Positions 46,932 to 58,690 of a stretch of 64,000 bases of DNA are shown here, piece after piece. The number at the start of each line of letters is the position of its first letter. Within the stretch, counting starts at the first letter, position 1. The notes under the pieces were generated by a model. It was not told the DNA's origin. It saw nothing but the letters and a program-made list of their open reading frames with translations, and made no database searches. The stretch lies in NCBI GenBank assembly GCA_029962745.1, contig CM057169.1, forward strand, positions 18,664,156-18,728,155, read 5' to 3'. The stretch comes from Echinometra lucunter (lineage: Eukaryota > Echinodermata > Echinoidea > Camarodonta > Echinometridae). Both the position numbers and the translations under genes were made by a program.

Positions 46932-48547
46932 TAAGTCTTTATTAATCCCCTATAGTACCAGGGCCGCTCCAGTAGTCAATGGGTTAAGTAAAGAGCGCTC
47001 TGCAATAAGCAAAACCGCTCTTGCGAAGACCACTTTCCGTAGACATTTACTAGACGAAAAGCAGGACGCACTTATATCATTATGCGAATGGTATTAGTCC
47101 CCGCCTCTTTCGGAGCATTTGAAGGTCGACCTAAGTACCCGTTTTTGTTGCATCATTCATATCTACTGTGCGTATGTCGCGTATCACTTTTATTATGATA
47201 CTTTGATTTAATGCGCATTTGTTGCGCATTGATTGTGCATCATTGCGCATGTTTTTAGCTGATGGGCGTAATGTTTCAAAGCATGCACAAACGCACGCGA
47301 CTCCTTGGAATCATCTTACAAAATGAATTATTCATTTTTGCTCATAAATATTGATGGATGCTTAGGTCGGCCTTCAAATGGATCTGGACAAAGTGGCGGA
47401 GCTTTAGGGGCCTGCCACTTTCCCATGACCAGTCCGTTCCTGGCATGCCTGGGCGCGACCGACCCATTCAAATAATTAAGACATAGTAGGAAACATATCA
47501 GCGTCTCTTATGCCACTCATCTATCGGCACTTGGCTCAAAATGTCGAGTATGGTACAGGAAAATCTCCCCGAACTTCCCATGATGATTCCACCCTGACCT
47601 GCTGACTCTTAATATATCTGTCAGTGATACCACGTCAAACGTCATTCTCAAAATCTCTTTAATTGAGACATGAATTGCAACCATTTTATTTTTTTTTTGG
47701 CCTGTAGGACTTTTTATGGATACACATTTGTTCAGTATTATGAAAAAGATTTGTATATAACTCCATCAAAAGCTTTTATGCGATAAACATGGTGACATTC
47801 TATCAAACGCAAAACGTTCAAAACCACATCAACAAACGTTATGAATAGGGAAAAAAAGGTCGTGCCTATGGTCATGATGGTAATGATATAATGTTCATTA
47901 AATTGTCGAAGACTCTGGTCAAAGTACACTCAAGATTTAAGCAAAAGCAGAAAAATGAATTTTATTCAGGTCTTAGACGTCCTTTACAAAATAAACATCG
48001 ATTACCTTGGAAACATTATGGATTCATCTATTCATACTTATCTGACATGGGTTCCTGTAGCGGAAACACGCTCACAACAGAATCAAGGATCATACTTCTT
48101 TTAATGCTGTGAAAGGTTCCGAGGCCAGTAAAGAGTAAATCCCATTCAAGTAAACGAAGTATGGTGATGGTGAAAATAGTTTGCAAAGGATATGAATGAG
48201 ATTAAAAACTCATTTTTTGATGGCTGTCAAAAGCTTTGGCTTAGGCAAATATCTATGACGTAAATAGGCTGATAATCATGATGATAATCATGGTAATGAA
48301 AAAGACAAGATTCCTCGGAAAGGCTTTAGATAATTTGGCTATTGATGCGAGACTGTTTGAATAATAAAAATCTCTAAAGTTTTTCTTTATTTCTGTGGAC
48401 AAAGAGATTACTTCGCTTCGCTTTACCCTGAGCAATGTCCGAAGAATATATTTTTAAAGAGGATTGTATAGACTAAACTGATCTTCGTATATATTTTTCT
48501 AAAGAGGATTGTATAGACTAAACTGATCTTCGTGAAGTGATAAATGT

Positions 48548-48817
48548 TTGTTTGAGTGGCCCAAACATGGAGTAGTGTGTGCATCGCTTTGTAACTGCAA
48601 GGAAAAGACACTATATCAAATGACTTTTGGATTGGAAAGAGGAGACTATGGAACAAACGTAAAGTTCATCCATGCCAGAGATGATTGCCCAAGAATTTCA
48701 GAAAACTTGAATAATATATCATTCAAGGAATTCATGGAATTATCGACTGAATTATTTCTCAGGTTGAAAGAATCTGGCTATCAAAATCCATTAGAAATTT
48801 GTGGTAATATGATTTAA
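48548..48817 (+). CDS. Unrecognised small open frame
   Basis: 89 codons, non-repetitive, with segments CNCKEKTLYQMTFGLERGDY, KFIHARDDCPRISENLNN and FKEFMELSTELFLRLKESGY. Composition looks protein-like rather than random, and the C-terminal half would form an amphipathic helix. I do not recognise a family. It directly follows a 43-bp tandem duplication. It could be a fragment of a transposon gene or an exon. Confidence 0.25.
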   Translation: MFEWPKHGVVCASLCNCKEKTLYQMTFGLERGDYGTNVKFIHARDDCPRISENLNNISFKEFMELSTELFLRLKESGYQNPLEICGNMI

Positions 48818-48961
48818 ATGAACCTACGGGCGACAAGTGATTAATTTTACTTTTACCTTTTCCCAGGCAGCCCGGGGCATGTATAGTCAGCATCAACTAT
48901 TCATATTCTGTGTATTGATTTCCATTATATTTCCTTTGTAATTCTTTTGAATTGCCGAATA

Positions 48962-48962
48962 A

Positions 48963-49007
<45 letters not shown>

Positions 49008-49190
49008 TATTATTATTATTATAATAATAATAATAATAATAATTATTATTATTATTATTATTACTATTATTATTATTATTATTTAATTATTATTATTATT
49101 ATTATTATTGTTATTATTATTATTATTATTATTATGATTATTATGATTATTATTATTGTTATTATTATTATTATCATTATTATCATTATA
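48962..49190. repeat. (AAT)n to (ATT)n microsatellite
   Basis: An AAT tract is followed by alternating ATT and AAT tracts, so the strand can fold on itself. Confidence 0.95.
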
Positions 49191-49990
49191 GCTAAGGGTT
49201 GTTAAATACAGATATCAATGCAAGTAAGTTTTCAGATAACAATAAATTACAAGCAATTTGTTTCGAAGTTATTATAGTACCAGGTTTCCACGGACCCAAA
49301 TCAATTCATTTCAGTTTCTTGTAATAGAGTAAATTATTATGTACCAACACGTACAAGAAAAAATAGAAAAAAAGACAAAGGAAAAATCAAAACATAATGA
49401 AATAGCAGTCGAACTAAAAAGAATTACAGCAGGGGTACCATAAAATGTGCAACATAAAAATGTAATGTATAACGTGTCCACTTTGCCTATATGATCTTGG
49501 TTCCCACAGACAAATACTTCACACCGACTTTTACAAATGAATATTTTCAGTTTGCCATATTCTAAAACTGGGCATATATGGCTTGGCACTCACAACTTGA
49601 TACATGTATTTCCATTGCACCAATCAAGGACATTCAGATATTATAAATGAACGGAACAAGTGCAATCTCGGGCCACATATTTAACCCCTTGAAGCAGGCT
49701 GCGATGTTCTGGCACAGAGGTTTCAGGAAACGTCAATATCCATACGCGATTGTTGTTTACTGCTTACTGTGGCATGAATTATCTTGAGCTGTAATATCTG
49801 TACATTAGTCAGCGTAGTAAAATAGCGCCTCGCATGCACCCTGCTCTGTCATACTAACAAAATATGACACATACTCTACGTCGTCATCAATACTCTTCAT
49901 TATATAAAAAATTTCAACAAGTTCTCTGGGTCAAAATTTATATTGTTCCAAACCACACTAGACATGTAGAACCTCATGGACTACCAAGCA

Positions 49991-50275
49991 TCACAGCTGA
50001 CAAGATGCTACATCTCTCCTTTTATTCATCTGAGACGAGTTATTCTCATTGCTGGTGCTCTTCTTGTCTGCACTACCACTGGATGTGACGTCATCGCGTC
50101 CGATGCCCAATTTCTCCTTCCACAGACCAATAATACGCTTGTTGAAACCAAATGCCAGGAAGATGAATACCCCCTGCAGGGAATTGACAGCAGTGAAGAT
50201 GTACCAGAGTTCTGGAACGTTAGCATACTCACAGACGAAAGCGAAGATCCACGGGAACCCCATGGCACCAGACAA
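49991..50275 (-). CDS. Gene 2 last exon: TM6, TM7 and tail
   Basis: Starts LSGAMGFPWIFAF and continues through WYIFTAVNSLQGVFIFLAFG to a polar tail ending RRDVASCQL and TGA. The acceptor is CCTTTTAG (minus). It joins ELSLYIK from the upstream exon to give the family sequence at the start of TM6. Confidence 0.9.
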   Translation of the reverse strand: MSGAMGFPWIFAFVCEYANVPELWYIFTAVNSLQGVFIFLAFGFNKRIIGLWKEKLGIGRDDVTSSGSADKKSTSNENNSSQMNKRRDVASCQL

Positions 50276-53200
50276 CTAAAAGGCAAAAGTAGTGGTGGAT
50301 TAAGTGATAAAGTAGTGGTGGATTAAGTGATAGCTGATTCGGGACTTCCAATTTGGCCGACAGCTCACGATACTGAAAGCACAACGGATTGACGGCCCAC
50401 AACACCGAAGCAACCAGACCGAAAATCATGACAATGGCTAGCTGGTGAACTTTCAGGAATTTTGTCAGATATATCACTCTCAGGGGTCGAGGATCTCGAG
50501 GAAATTCGATCTCCTGAAAATCGGTCTTGTGGGCCTTTTAACAATTTGTCAGAAAGCACCTCGGGACCGAAAATATCTGTCTCTGGGTTGTTGGTCTACA
50601 ATACCTCCCGGGTTCGAATCCCGGTAGGCGCACTGTAATTTTCTCACATACTTCTTTTATTTACATATTAGATCCTACCAATTACGATAATACAATTTAC
50701 ACGAAACAGGAAATTGTCCATACAAATCTTAGTTTGGGGACGGGCCCACAAAAAAGAAAATAAGGCGTGAAAATGAAAGTTTTTCACATGAAACAAAATT
50801 TCAAAGGAAAGCACGTCACGTTTAAAACAATCTTCCCATTACTTACTTATCCTTTTAACCCACTGACTACTGAATTCTCTTATTCCCTGTAGGCTTTAAA
50901 GTCACCCGTTATAAGTAGGCGGTTAAGTCTAATCTGACCGAAGGTCCTTGCACCAAAGGATACCAGCGAAAATGTCTAACAACACAATATTAGGGCAAAT
51001 AACTTTTGCAGGTGGTATAACGTTCTCACCTTAATATACAACGACAGCTCCTCCTTTGCTTTCACTAGGCTGGGTCTCTTCCTCAGTGCTTTTCCCGACG
51101 TTTTTTTGGTAAGTCTTATCCCCGCCACAGTGTCGATGAACAAGATTGCGTTCAGGAACAGAAGTGCAGCAAATGGTACGCCGAATCCGAAAAGAGTTGC
51201 ATCTCCTCTCGACAACCAGCAGAGGCCATCGGTGGCATAGGCGAAGTCAAGACTGGTGCAGTCACACAAGTCGATGATCAAGCAAGCGCCAACGATCAAC
51301 GCTGGAGTTCCCCAGGCGTAGAGAGAGTATCGGATAAAGAATCTTCGAGATTCAACGCGAATCTGCGTCTTAACACGAGAGCCAAAGGTTCGATTCAGAT
51401 CAACAGCCAGAACATTCATCCAAAAGAAAAAGGACAACCAGAAAAAATGGGTTAAAGCTGCCACTGTTTTGCAAAGGATCGTACTCTGTGCGCTAACACC
51501 ACCCACGGGGAATAAAACAAAAGTTATCAGGAGAGCAATGGACAGGGAAAGGACCAATTTGCCGGCCAAATTGCGGAGAGTAGGGAATAGTGAATAGGTA
51601 GTTAGTATAAATAACATTGATATGATTGACAAAATTGTTCCTACGATGGAGATGATGACTAGTCCATCAGAAAAGTTACGATCAGCAAAAACAGCATCCT
51701 TTAGACAATACACAACTGAACCATCTGGCTGCATTTGGAACTGACCCTGTGAAAGGACAATATCGGTCTCGAGGATTCGAAGCGATAATTGAGACTGATT
51801 AGACATAAACTCAAACCGGCTGGCCTGGAGACTGACATATGTGTCACAGACGAGTGTTGCGTTGTCCATACATATGTCATCTATGGTCGAAACACTTATA
51901 ACATATTTCTCTGTCTCTCTGGAAATGTTAACTCGGAAGGGTTGCAAAGATGTTCTGTTGTAATCTGCAAATGTCCAGGAACTATGTGAGTCACAGTGCC
52001 ATCCTGCGGGGACATCAATTGACAGCTCTACCAGGGACAAATTTCCAAATGAAGGCGAATATATGCTGCATGGATCAATGGAAACTATATTGCCTCCTAG
52101 ACCAAATGCCCTATCAGAGACAGGCAGGGTAGTAAAATTCATTTCTGCATCGAAACACACTCGACAGCGCAAGTCGTACGAGGTTTGGTTACAAATATCA
52201 TTCTCTTCTAGGTGAGCCTCTGTCGGAGTACAAGACAGTTTAGATATTGAGGAAACAACTGAGAAAGCTAGTATATTCAATGACGACTCAATGATTATAC
52301 TGTTTACGGCCGCTGCAAGGTACTCCGCGTCAAATGACGTCATATTTACCACATCTGGACCATGATAGAATGACATACAAATCCTTCCATTCGCATCTGA
52401 GGGGACACGTTCACACTCTTCAGTTGTGACGTTATATTCATATCCAGAGAGGCAATGAAGCAGTTGACACGTGCTCGTTAGGGGGTCGAAGGCCTCATTT
52501 TGAGCACAAGACATAGCAACAAGTTCCTGATTATTAGTCGTAAAGCTGAAGTATTCTGCAAATATTGGATGACCCATTTCAGAGTCTAGAACAAACTCAG
52601 GGCCAATCCAGGAACACAGATGAAAGTAGTTTTTACACACGTCGATTCCATTACAGTGGGCACACTGGAGGTTTTGATAAATGGTACCGTTATGTCCTAC
52701 CGGTGCGAGGTAGGATGGACACTTCGTCTCAGTACCATTGGAATAACTTCTATGACAAGTCTTCACATCGACCGGAAAACAGAGGCGAGGTCGGATATCA
52801 GAAGGTATATCTGATGGCGGTTGCAACATACATTTACAATATAGATATGATGCTATTAATTCTTGAATGGTTCTGTCAAAGATAAATTCACTTTCACTTG
52901 AAGGTACACTACTTGGAGAAGAGGGGAGACTATCAGAGTAACAATTTTTCTGCCATATCTGAATGCTACCTAAGGAAATCCCATGGCAAAATGCACAGTA
53001 TATGTTCTTAAAGTGGCCAGCGCTAGAAACAGTGATGGGAGTTACGAATATGTCCTCAGAAGTTGGCGGATTTTCACAATATCTTCGGAATGTACTATCC
53101 GCAAGGATGTAGGCGGGGCACTGTGAAATAAGGTGGTATGAGGCAGAGATCGTGACGTTTACGACTGGACTATATTGTATCCCCCAGACCGTAACGCAAC

Positions 53201-53458
53201 TCATATATTGCAGATACAAATCTTCCCATGCCATCTTGTCAGGGGCAATATCTGGAGAAGGGTTTATAAATTTGTCGGGTACCAACATCTCTTCAATATC
53301 AGGGCAACACTCATCGTACAGGTCACACTTCTCATCACACTTGCACTTTCTTGCCACCCATGGTACATGTATACTGCAGGAAAATGGCCAAGATCGATAG
53401 GGGCAGGTCGGGTCAAGAAATCGATTCGATGGTCCTTCCTCCTTGCAGTCGATAGCTT
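49991..53458 (-). CDS. SMB-domain methuselah-like 7TM receptor (gene 2, 5' partial)
   Basis: This is a predicted plasma-membrane receptor of the secretin/methuselah type. Two exons (53458-51030 and 50275-49991, minus strand) join in phase 0 to give about 903 residues. Order: a Cys-rich start ending in a somatomedin-B pattern (CKCDEKCDLYDECCPD), a ~500-residue ectodomain with two YCAFCHGIS / QCAHCNGID motifs and many Asn-x-Ser/Thr sites, then seven helices. TM3 contains FFWMNVLAVDLNRTF, ECL2 is GLCWLS, TM6 is AMGFPWIFAFV, TM7 is YIFTAVNSLQGVFIFLAF. The tail is Ser/Asn-rich. No GPS C-x-C-HL(S/T) motif is present; the residues before TM1 read VVYCLKD. The signal-peptide exon was not found. It faces gene 1 tail to tail. 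Confidence 0.85.
50590..50633 (+). repeat. tRNA 3'-half-like fragment
   Basis: CCGGGTTCGAATCCCGGTAG with a following GCGCA resembles a T arm and part of the acceptor. No matching 5' half was found, so this is a SINE or pseudo-tRNA fragment inside the gene 2 intron. Confidence 0.45.
51030..53458 (-). CDS. Gene 2 main exon: SMB domain, ectodomain, TM1-TM5
   Basis: This 2429-nt exon enters in phase 1 (acceptor TTGATGTAG after a T-rich tract) and leaves in phase 0 (donor AAG/GTGAGA). It encodes 809 codons. TM1 begins near base 51665. No in-frame stop interrupts it. A GTG-initiated frame begins at 53357, but the frame is open up to the acceptor, and no ATG in this exon is a likely start. Confidence 0.9.
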
Positions 53459-55313
53459 CTACATCAATACAAAGAAATGAAATAAAACTATTTTTTCTTC
53501 AGTAGTAAAAAAGAAAATTTTACTCTGTACGTCAAGGGTTCCTTGATTTTCGAAATACATTGCATACGCTTCACATAATTAGATCTGTAAAGAGATATCG
53601 TCAGAATCAATGCACTCTCAATAAACAGAAAAGCGACTTGTGAGTTCATAATAAGAAATTAAACGCTATCATCAACAAGATAATTGGTATACTTATTAAC
53701 AGACCGTGGTGATTCAATATCATTTTTAGTATAATTGTGAGGTATCGGTCACATTTGACGATAACGATTACTGTGTACCTATAAATTGTTGCCAAATCGG
53801 TCAAGCGCCTCTTACGTAGAAAATGAACGTGAAATCGTCATAACATGTCAGACTTGACCGATATATGCTAATAAACCTCCGTGGCTTAATTTCATCGTCT
53901 TGGGTAGATTCACTGGCCCACCGATTCTTTTTTTTTTTCAGCTTTGAGCTCACTTAAAAAAATTGTGAGCTAATCATTTTGCTTCTTTAAAGTGACGCCA
54001 GATGAAGAGACAACGTGGGCAGTGTCCGAAAAGGACTGGCTGAAGTCCACAGATTTTATCGTTCAGGTGTGACCACTTAGGTATCGTGGCAGGTACACTA
54101 CATTAAGCACATACATTATCGTTATGTATATCAGATGTGACTGAGGCCTATATGAGGAATCGTGTGGGGCTGTGTTGTGTGAAGGAGACTGAAATCTTCT
54201 TGGTCCTTGGTCGTTGGTTGGTTGGTTGGTTTGTTGCGTGGGTTAAACCTCAGGGGGATGAGCGGTATAAAGTCCTTCCTCCTCCTCCCCCCCCCCCCCT
54301 CGCTTTTTAGAGAGGGTGAGTTCAAGTTCAAGTTCAAGTTCAAGTTTTCATTTCAAAAGTAATGCGAACAAAAATATCTTTTTAACAGTAGTTCATGATG
54401 ACGTATACAAAATATACCACAACTTCTCAATAAAATGATGTTTCAATCTATTAGGAGTTTTTGATAAATTATCAAAAACGGCGGTGATAGTACAATAATT
54501 TCTATTCAGTGAAATGCTATTTAAAAAAACACAGAGAGAGATGATCGGAGAGTATATGTGTGGGTGTTGGGGGGTTGTGAGTGTGTGTGAGGAGGTGTGG
54601 ATGTGTCGTAGTCGAGGTGTCGTAAATATCGGCGAAGGTATTCCCGAGTCGCACATTAATCGTGAATTTATTTTAAGTACCCAAGCGATCTATCAACAAA
54701 ACTAGAAACCGTGGATCCTCGCGAATATATTCGCCAGTGTTCCCGACTCGTACTGAAATTCGTCGTGAATATTTTCGCCAATTTTCTCGATTGACTCTGC
54801 GAAGTTGTATATTTCATTGTGAATATGTTCGACGATATTCATGACGAAATTCACGACACGTCGAAATTAACGAAATATGCGACTTCGCACATTTTGTTGT
54901 AAATATTGGCGAACATATTCGCGACGAAATTGGCAACTTCGCACATTTCGTCGTGAATATTGGCGAAGATATTCACTTTTTTCCGATGCCCCTTCAGGAC
55001 CACCATATGCATGTATTTGTTTGTATGTTTAAAAAAAAAATTGTGTACTCTTATGGTAGTTCGCGCTAAAATTCATGGCAAAAGATTTCGATCATCCCCG
55101 TCCTCCTCGAAACGGATGTACCACGATCGTTGGCTGTTTATTTTACCTGACTATAAAAAACCATGTGTATGCTAGTAAGTGATCAAAGTAGGAACTGATG
55201 GCTTCAAGTACTCTCCGAGGGACTTCAGTCTTAGTATTAAAAGCGGATTCATCTAATGCCTTACCAAAGGGCACTTGCGCATTCTCTTGGTTTCAAACGC
55301 GGGTACGGGCAGG
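53459..55313. other. Repeat-rich flank of gene 2
   Basis: Includes a minus-strand retroelement tail with (GTTCAA)n at 54320-54345, a GT-rich dispersed repeat at 54430-54640, and the array at 54700-54975. No exon of gene 2 was recognised. Confidence 0.4.
54700..54975. repeat. Degenerate CGAATATATTCGC/GACGAAATT array
   Basis: GTGAATATTGGCGAA, GACGAAATT and ACTTCGCACATTTCGTCG motifs recur every ~50-60 bases in direct and inverted orientation. Non-coding. Confidence 0.7.
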
Positions 55314-55977
55314 CGGCGCACAGTGGGCCAGGGCGAGACCAAAGTGCGCCAAAAGTCATTTTGGGCAATTTAATTTTTTCAATTTTTGTCATGCCCTATT
55401 GAAAGACAATACTTTGAAGAATACTTCAGTAAAATATCTAACTCCGGTATGTACATTAAGGGTGTGAATTTCCTACTTCAAACCGCAAAACTCGACATAT
55501 TGTGCGTTTCAGTGCAAATAGTGACCAATTTGATAAATAAGTTATTTAAACATGTAGTTTTAAAACTTATCGATCTAAAATTGCTTCCACATATTCCTGA
55601 TAGTTCATTTGACTGTATGAATGGGTTAAAATGGATAGAAACACAATCTTCGTGAATATAATAAGGTAATTATCGTACAAAATTGACTGATTTTCCATGT
55701 TTTTCATAAATCAAGAAGAAACGTTTAGATTTCCACGGATTTCCAAATCAATTTTATCACCAGCGTTTTCCCTGATGTCTCAGCTTTAAGCTGATACCAA
55801 ATTTGGCTGCCACCTTCTGCCACTTTTTATGTTAGAGGCGATTTTCCCTGGCACATTACCCGGAAAATCAGGTTATTTTGGGCCGCGCGGCTGCTGAAGG
55901 ATTCTCCGTCATTATACAGCGGCGCATGGGGGCGCGCATGACTCTTTACACGCGGTGCCGTATATAATTATAGGTAA

Positions 55978-56078
55978 CAACATGGCGCGTTTTGTTTGTA
56001 CGTTGGGCAAGCACAATTATGCAAAAGAAATTGCGCCATAGTGTAACCTAATGAAACCGAGTTGGCCAGACGCTCTCT
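55978..56078. repeat. Diverged copy of the hairpin element at 38357
   Basis: Shares AACATGGCGCG, a central GGGCAAGCACAAT part and ACCGAGTTGGCCA. It lies inside the CACAGTG-ended element. Confidence 0.5.
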
Positions 56079-56504
56079 ATAGTGGTACTGTTTACACGGC
56101 AAGGTCCCATGAACTCAATAAGAAGTAAACAAGATTTATAAATATTATTATAGGACTTGATTTAGTTGCTGAAAAACCCCCTCTTCCAAAGGTTAAGGTG
56201 TACTAACTACTTACAGCTAAAACTTTCCCCTGCGATATATGTATGGTACATGATTTCGATTCTATACTTCACAGCTAAAAGTGACGATTCACACCATGCA
56301 CACGGTATGAATTCCTAAAACTTATTCATTAATTCTTTTATAATATTTATTTCATGCAATTTTTCATACAACTGAAACCCTTTCTTAGTTGCTTAATTAT
56401 TTACTTCATTTTCCTTTTTCCTAATCTGTTATCATTCCAGTATAGCATTTAAAAGAAAACACATGGTTCAAGGTGTTGAGCTCATGATTGATCGATTCGA
56501 TCGA

Positions 56505-56760
56505 TTTATCTTTTCATCTACCTATCTATCTACACGTATCCTTCTCTATCTATCCATCCATCAATATCCTTATAGTATTCCTCTATCTATCTATATCCTA
56601 TTCATCCACATATCTATAGGTATTTTTCTGTTTATCCATCCATCTGTCTCAGGACATATTCATCAATCTATTTACTCCTGTGATTTACACACATTCATAT
56701 CTTTCTATCTGTCTATCTATCTATCCATCTATCCATCTATCTATCTGCATATATTCCTCT
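56505..56760. repeat. (TCTA)n/(TCCA)n degenerate microsatellite
   Basis: Tetranucleotide repeats dominate 256 bases. The open frame across it (Ser/Tyr/Ile-rich) is an artefact. Confidence 0.85.
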
Positions 56761-57271
56761 TCTAGGTAATTCTTCGGAAATAATTTCGAAGACTCTTCGA
56801 AATAATGCATTCCTCATACGTTATGAACAATAGGCCTACGAAAAATTGACTGAAAGAATGCATGGACTTCATCAGTCAATATCATGTGTTCGTTAACTCC
56901 ATGATACCTGAAGAATTACTTTGTACATTCATACCTATAAAAGACTTTCTGTACATTATAATGAGATATGTAGAGGGGAAAAGCAATGACATAATGTGCA
57001 AAAGTTTATTGAGAAGAACTTCGAATGCCTCATAGAGACATAAGCTCTCACTGATTTCGGCAGCCAATCAGAAATCAGTGTTTTAATGATGTCACATGTG
57101 TTTGAAATTGCTTTCATTGGATTCTACGTATCTGATTACCCTTAAACCCATCATTTAACCATAATATTAGAGTAAAACTGAGTGAATATGAATTTTGGCG
57201 CACTTTGGAGCTATCCTGGCCCACTGTGCGGCGCAGTTACCGGACAACTGCTCTACCGCTTATCGCATCCC

Positions 57272-57578
57272 GCCCGTATTCACAAAGGTTTACTATGTTA
57301 AACCAAGGTTTAAGTCAGTTATCTAACTATGGGTAGCCAAATGTAACACGAATCTCTAACAGTAGATGTTCGATTTATCAGGATTTTGGAAGTCAAATAT
57401 CAAAACTGCCTGGAAATGATATATACAATAGTTTTCTTGACCATTATAGCATGAGACCTTAAGTCGAGTAATCATAAGGAACATAACAGCTTAGACGAAA
57501 TTGTCACATTTGGCTACCCACAGTCAAGCCACAGATTTAAACCATGTTTTAACAAGGTACACCTTTGTGAATACGGGC
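57272..57578. mobile_element. MITE with GCCCGTATTCACAAAGG ends
   Basis: GCCCGTATTCACAAAGGTTT is inverted at the right end, and pairing continues for about 75 bases (TGGGTAGCCAAATGT). 307 bp, non-coding, abutting the CACAGTG-ended element. Confidence 0.75.
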
Positions 57579-57951
57579 CAGTATGTATATGGTTGTCGCG
57601 GGGGAGGAGGGGGGGGGGCAGTGTGCTATATGTGCCTAATATCTGCCTACTCTCTACTTGTCCTCACCAGAAAAATTCATTGCCGCTGAAGAGTCCGCGC
57701 TTGCCTTTGGCATGTTTGGACGGTTTGAAACGAGATGTATGGTGAGCATCGTGAGAAGCAGGAAACAGAGTGTGCGATGCATTGTGAGATGTCTGTCGGA
57801 TTAATCAAAAGACATGTACATATGATTTATTGTTTAGAATCGGAAGAATCAATATCTATCCCTGCTTATAAAAAAAACTATGAATTGTATACAACGTATG
57901 AAAGGACACAGGCCTTCATAGATATATTTTACAAACACTATCGTTCTATAA

Positions 57952-58318
57952 CCAGGGCCCCGTTGCATAAAACTTACCATTAATCGTAACTCTGCCATCT
58001 ATTCAATACCAACATTGCTCAACAGCCAATCAGCCCTTAAGGTTTCCTTGGAAGTTACAACTGATGGCAAAGTTACCATCAAATGTTGCATTCAATCAAA
58101 ATGATTGATGACTACTGAATTTTCTCATTCTCATGGGCTTGATACCGGGATCACGTGGTTCTCAAAGACAAAGGGTTGAGAAAGTAGTTCCTGCAGTAAT
58201 AAACATAGCTTCATTTACTAGATCAATCAATCACTGCTCATTCCACAAAGCTGGGTATAGGTCCCAAGATGATGGCAAAGTTACAATCAAATGTTACCAT
58301 CAATCAAACGGGGCCCTG
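57952..58318. mobile_element. MITE with CAGGGCCCCGTT ends
   Basis: CAGGGCCCCGTTGCATAAAA is inverted at the right end (CAATCAAACGGGGCCCTG). Shares CAACAGCCAATCA and GATGGCAAAGTTACCATC with 42052-42207. Confidence 0.65.
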
Positions 58319-58690
58319 ATGACAGTATATATGTACTGAATTTTCTCATTCCCATAGGCTTAATACGGAGATCACGTGGTTCCGAAAGATAAAGGATTAA
58401 GATATAGTAGTTACTCAGTGCAGTATAATATAGCATAGTATTTATTGGTCCAATATGTACTCAACACATGGATATTTGATTCGCTTACATATTAAAGGCA
58501 TACATAAAGACATTTAGATACCAGAAGAATATACAAAAAATACATACATTGTATTGCATTAATTTGGATATGATTTTTTCATTAATATTACATGATTAAT
58601 CTGATTTCTATAAGGATACTTGAAGTTATAAACCTAGACTCATGTACTAAATCAATCAATTACTGCATCATTCCACGAAGCTTGGTCCCC
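58108..58690. repeat. Diverged direct duplication with a ~200-bp insert
   Basis: 58115-58268 (TACTGAATTTTCTCATTCTC, GATCACGTGGTTC, CTAGATCAATCAATCACTGC, CATTCCACAAAGC) is repeated at 58336-58686. The second copy is broken by about 200 AT-rich bases (58430-58628). Confidence 0.7.

Larger units (their letters stand above)
46932..49990. other. Intergenic between convergent GPCR genes
   Basis: No gene recognised. It contains GCGCAT-rich repeats near 47210-47260, a 43-bp tandem duplication at 48446-48534 (AAAGAGGATTGTATAGACTA unit), an unrecognised frame at 48548-48817, and a long AAT/ATT tract. Confidence 0.5.
55319..57228. mobile_element. Transib/RAG-like element, CACAGTG ends and 5-bp GC-rich TSD
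   Basis: The left end CACAGTGGGCCAGG followed by CAAAGTGCGCCAAAA is repeated inverted at the right end, about 35 of 41 bases matching. CGGCG flanks both sides (55314-55318 and 57229-57233). Seven-base CACAGTG at both tips plus a 5-bp GC-rich target repeat is the pattern of Transib and RAG-type transposons. The 1.9-kb interior has no recognised transposase. It holds a diverged hairpin repeat (55978-56078) and a (TCTA)n tract. The insertion split a tRNA-like sequence, which is contiguous once one CGGCG is removed. Confidence 0.7.

Noticed and set aside
50229..50477. Hydrophobic minus-strand frame resembling part of TM6 in the gene 2 intron
   Set aside because: Joining the exon ending ELSLYIK (51030) directly to 50275 gives the correct phase and the expected family sequence at TM6; inserting this frame would add an extra hydrophobic block and lacks clean splice sites.
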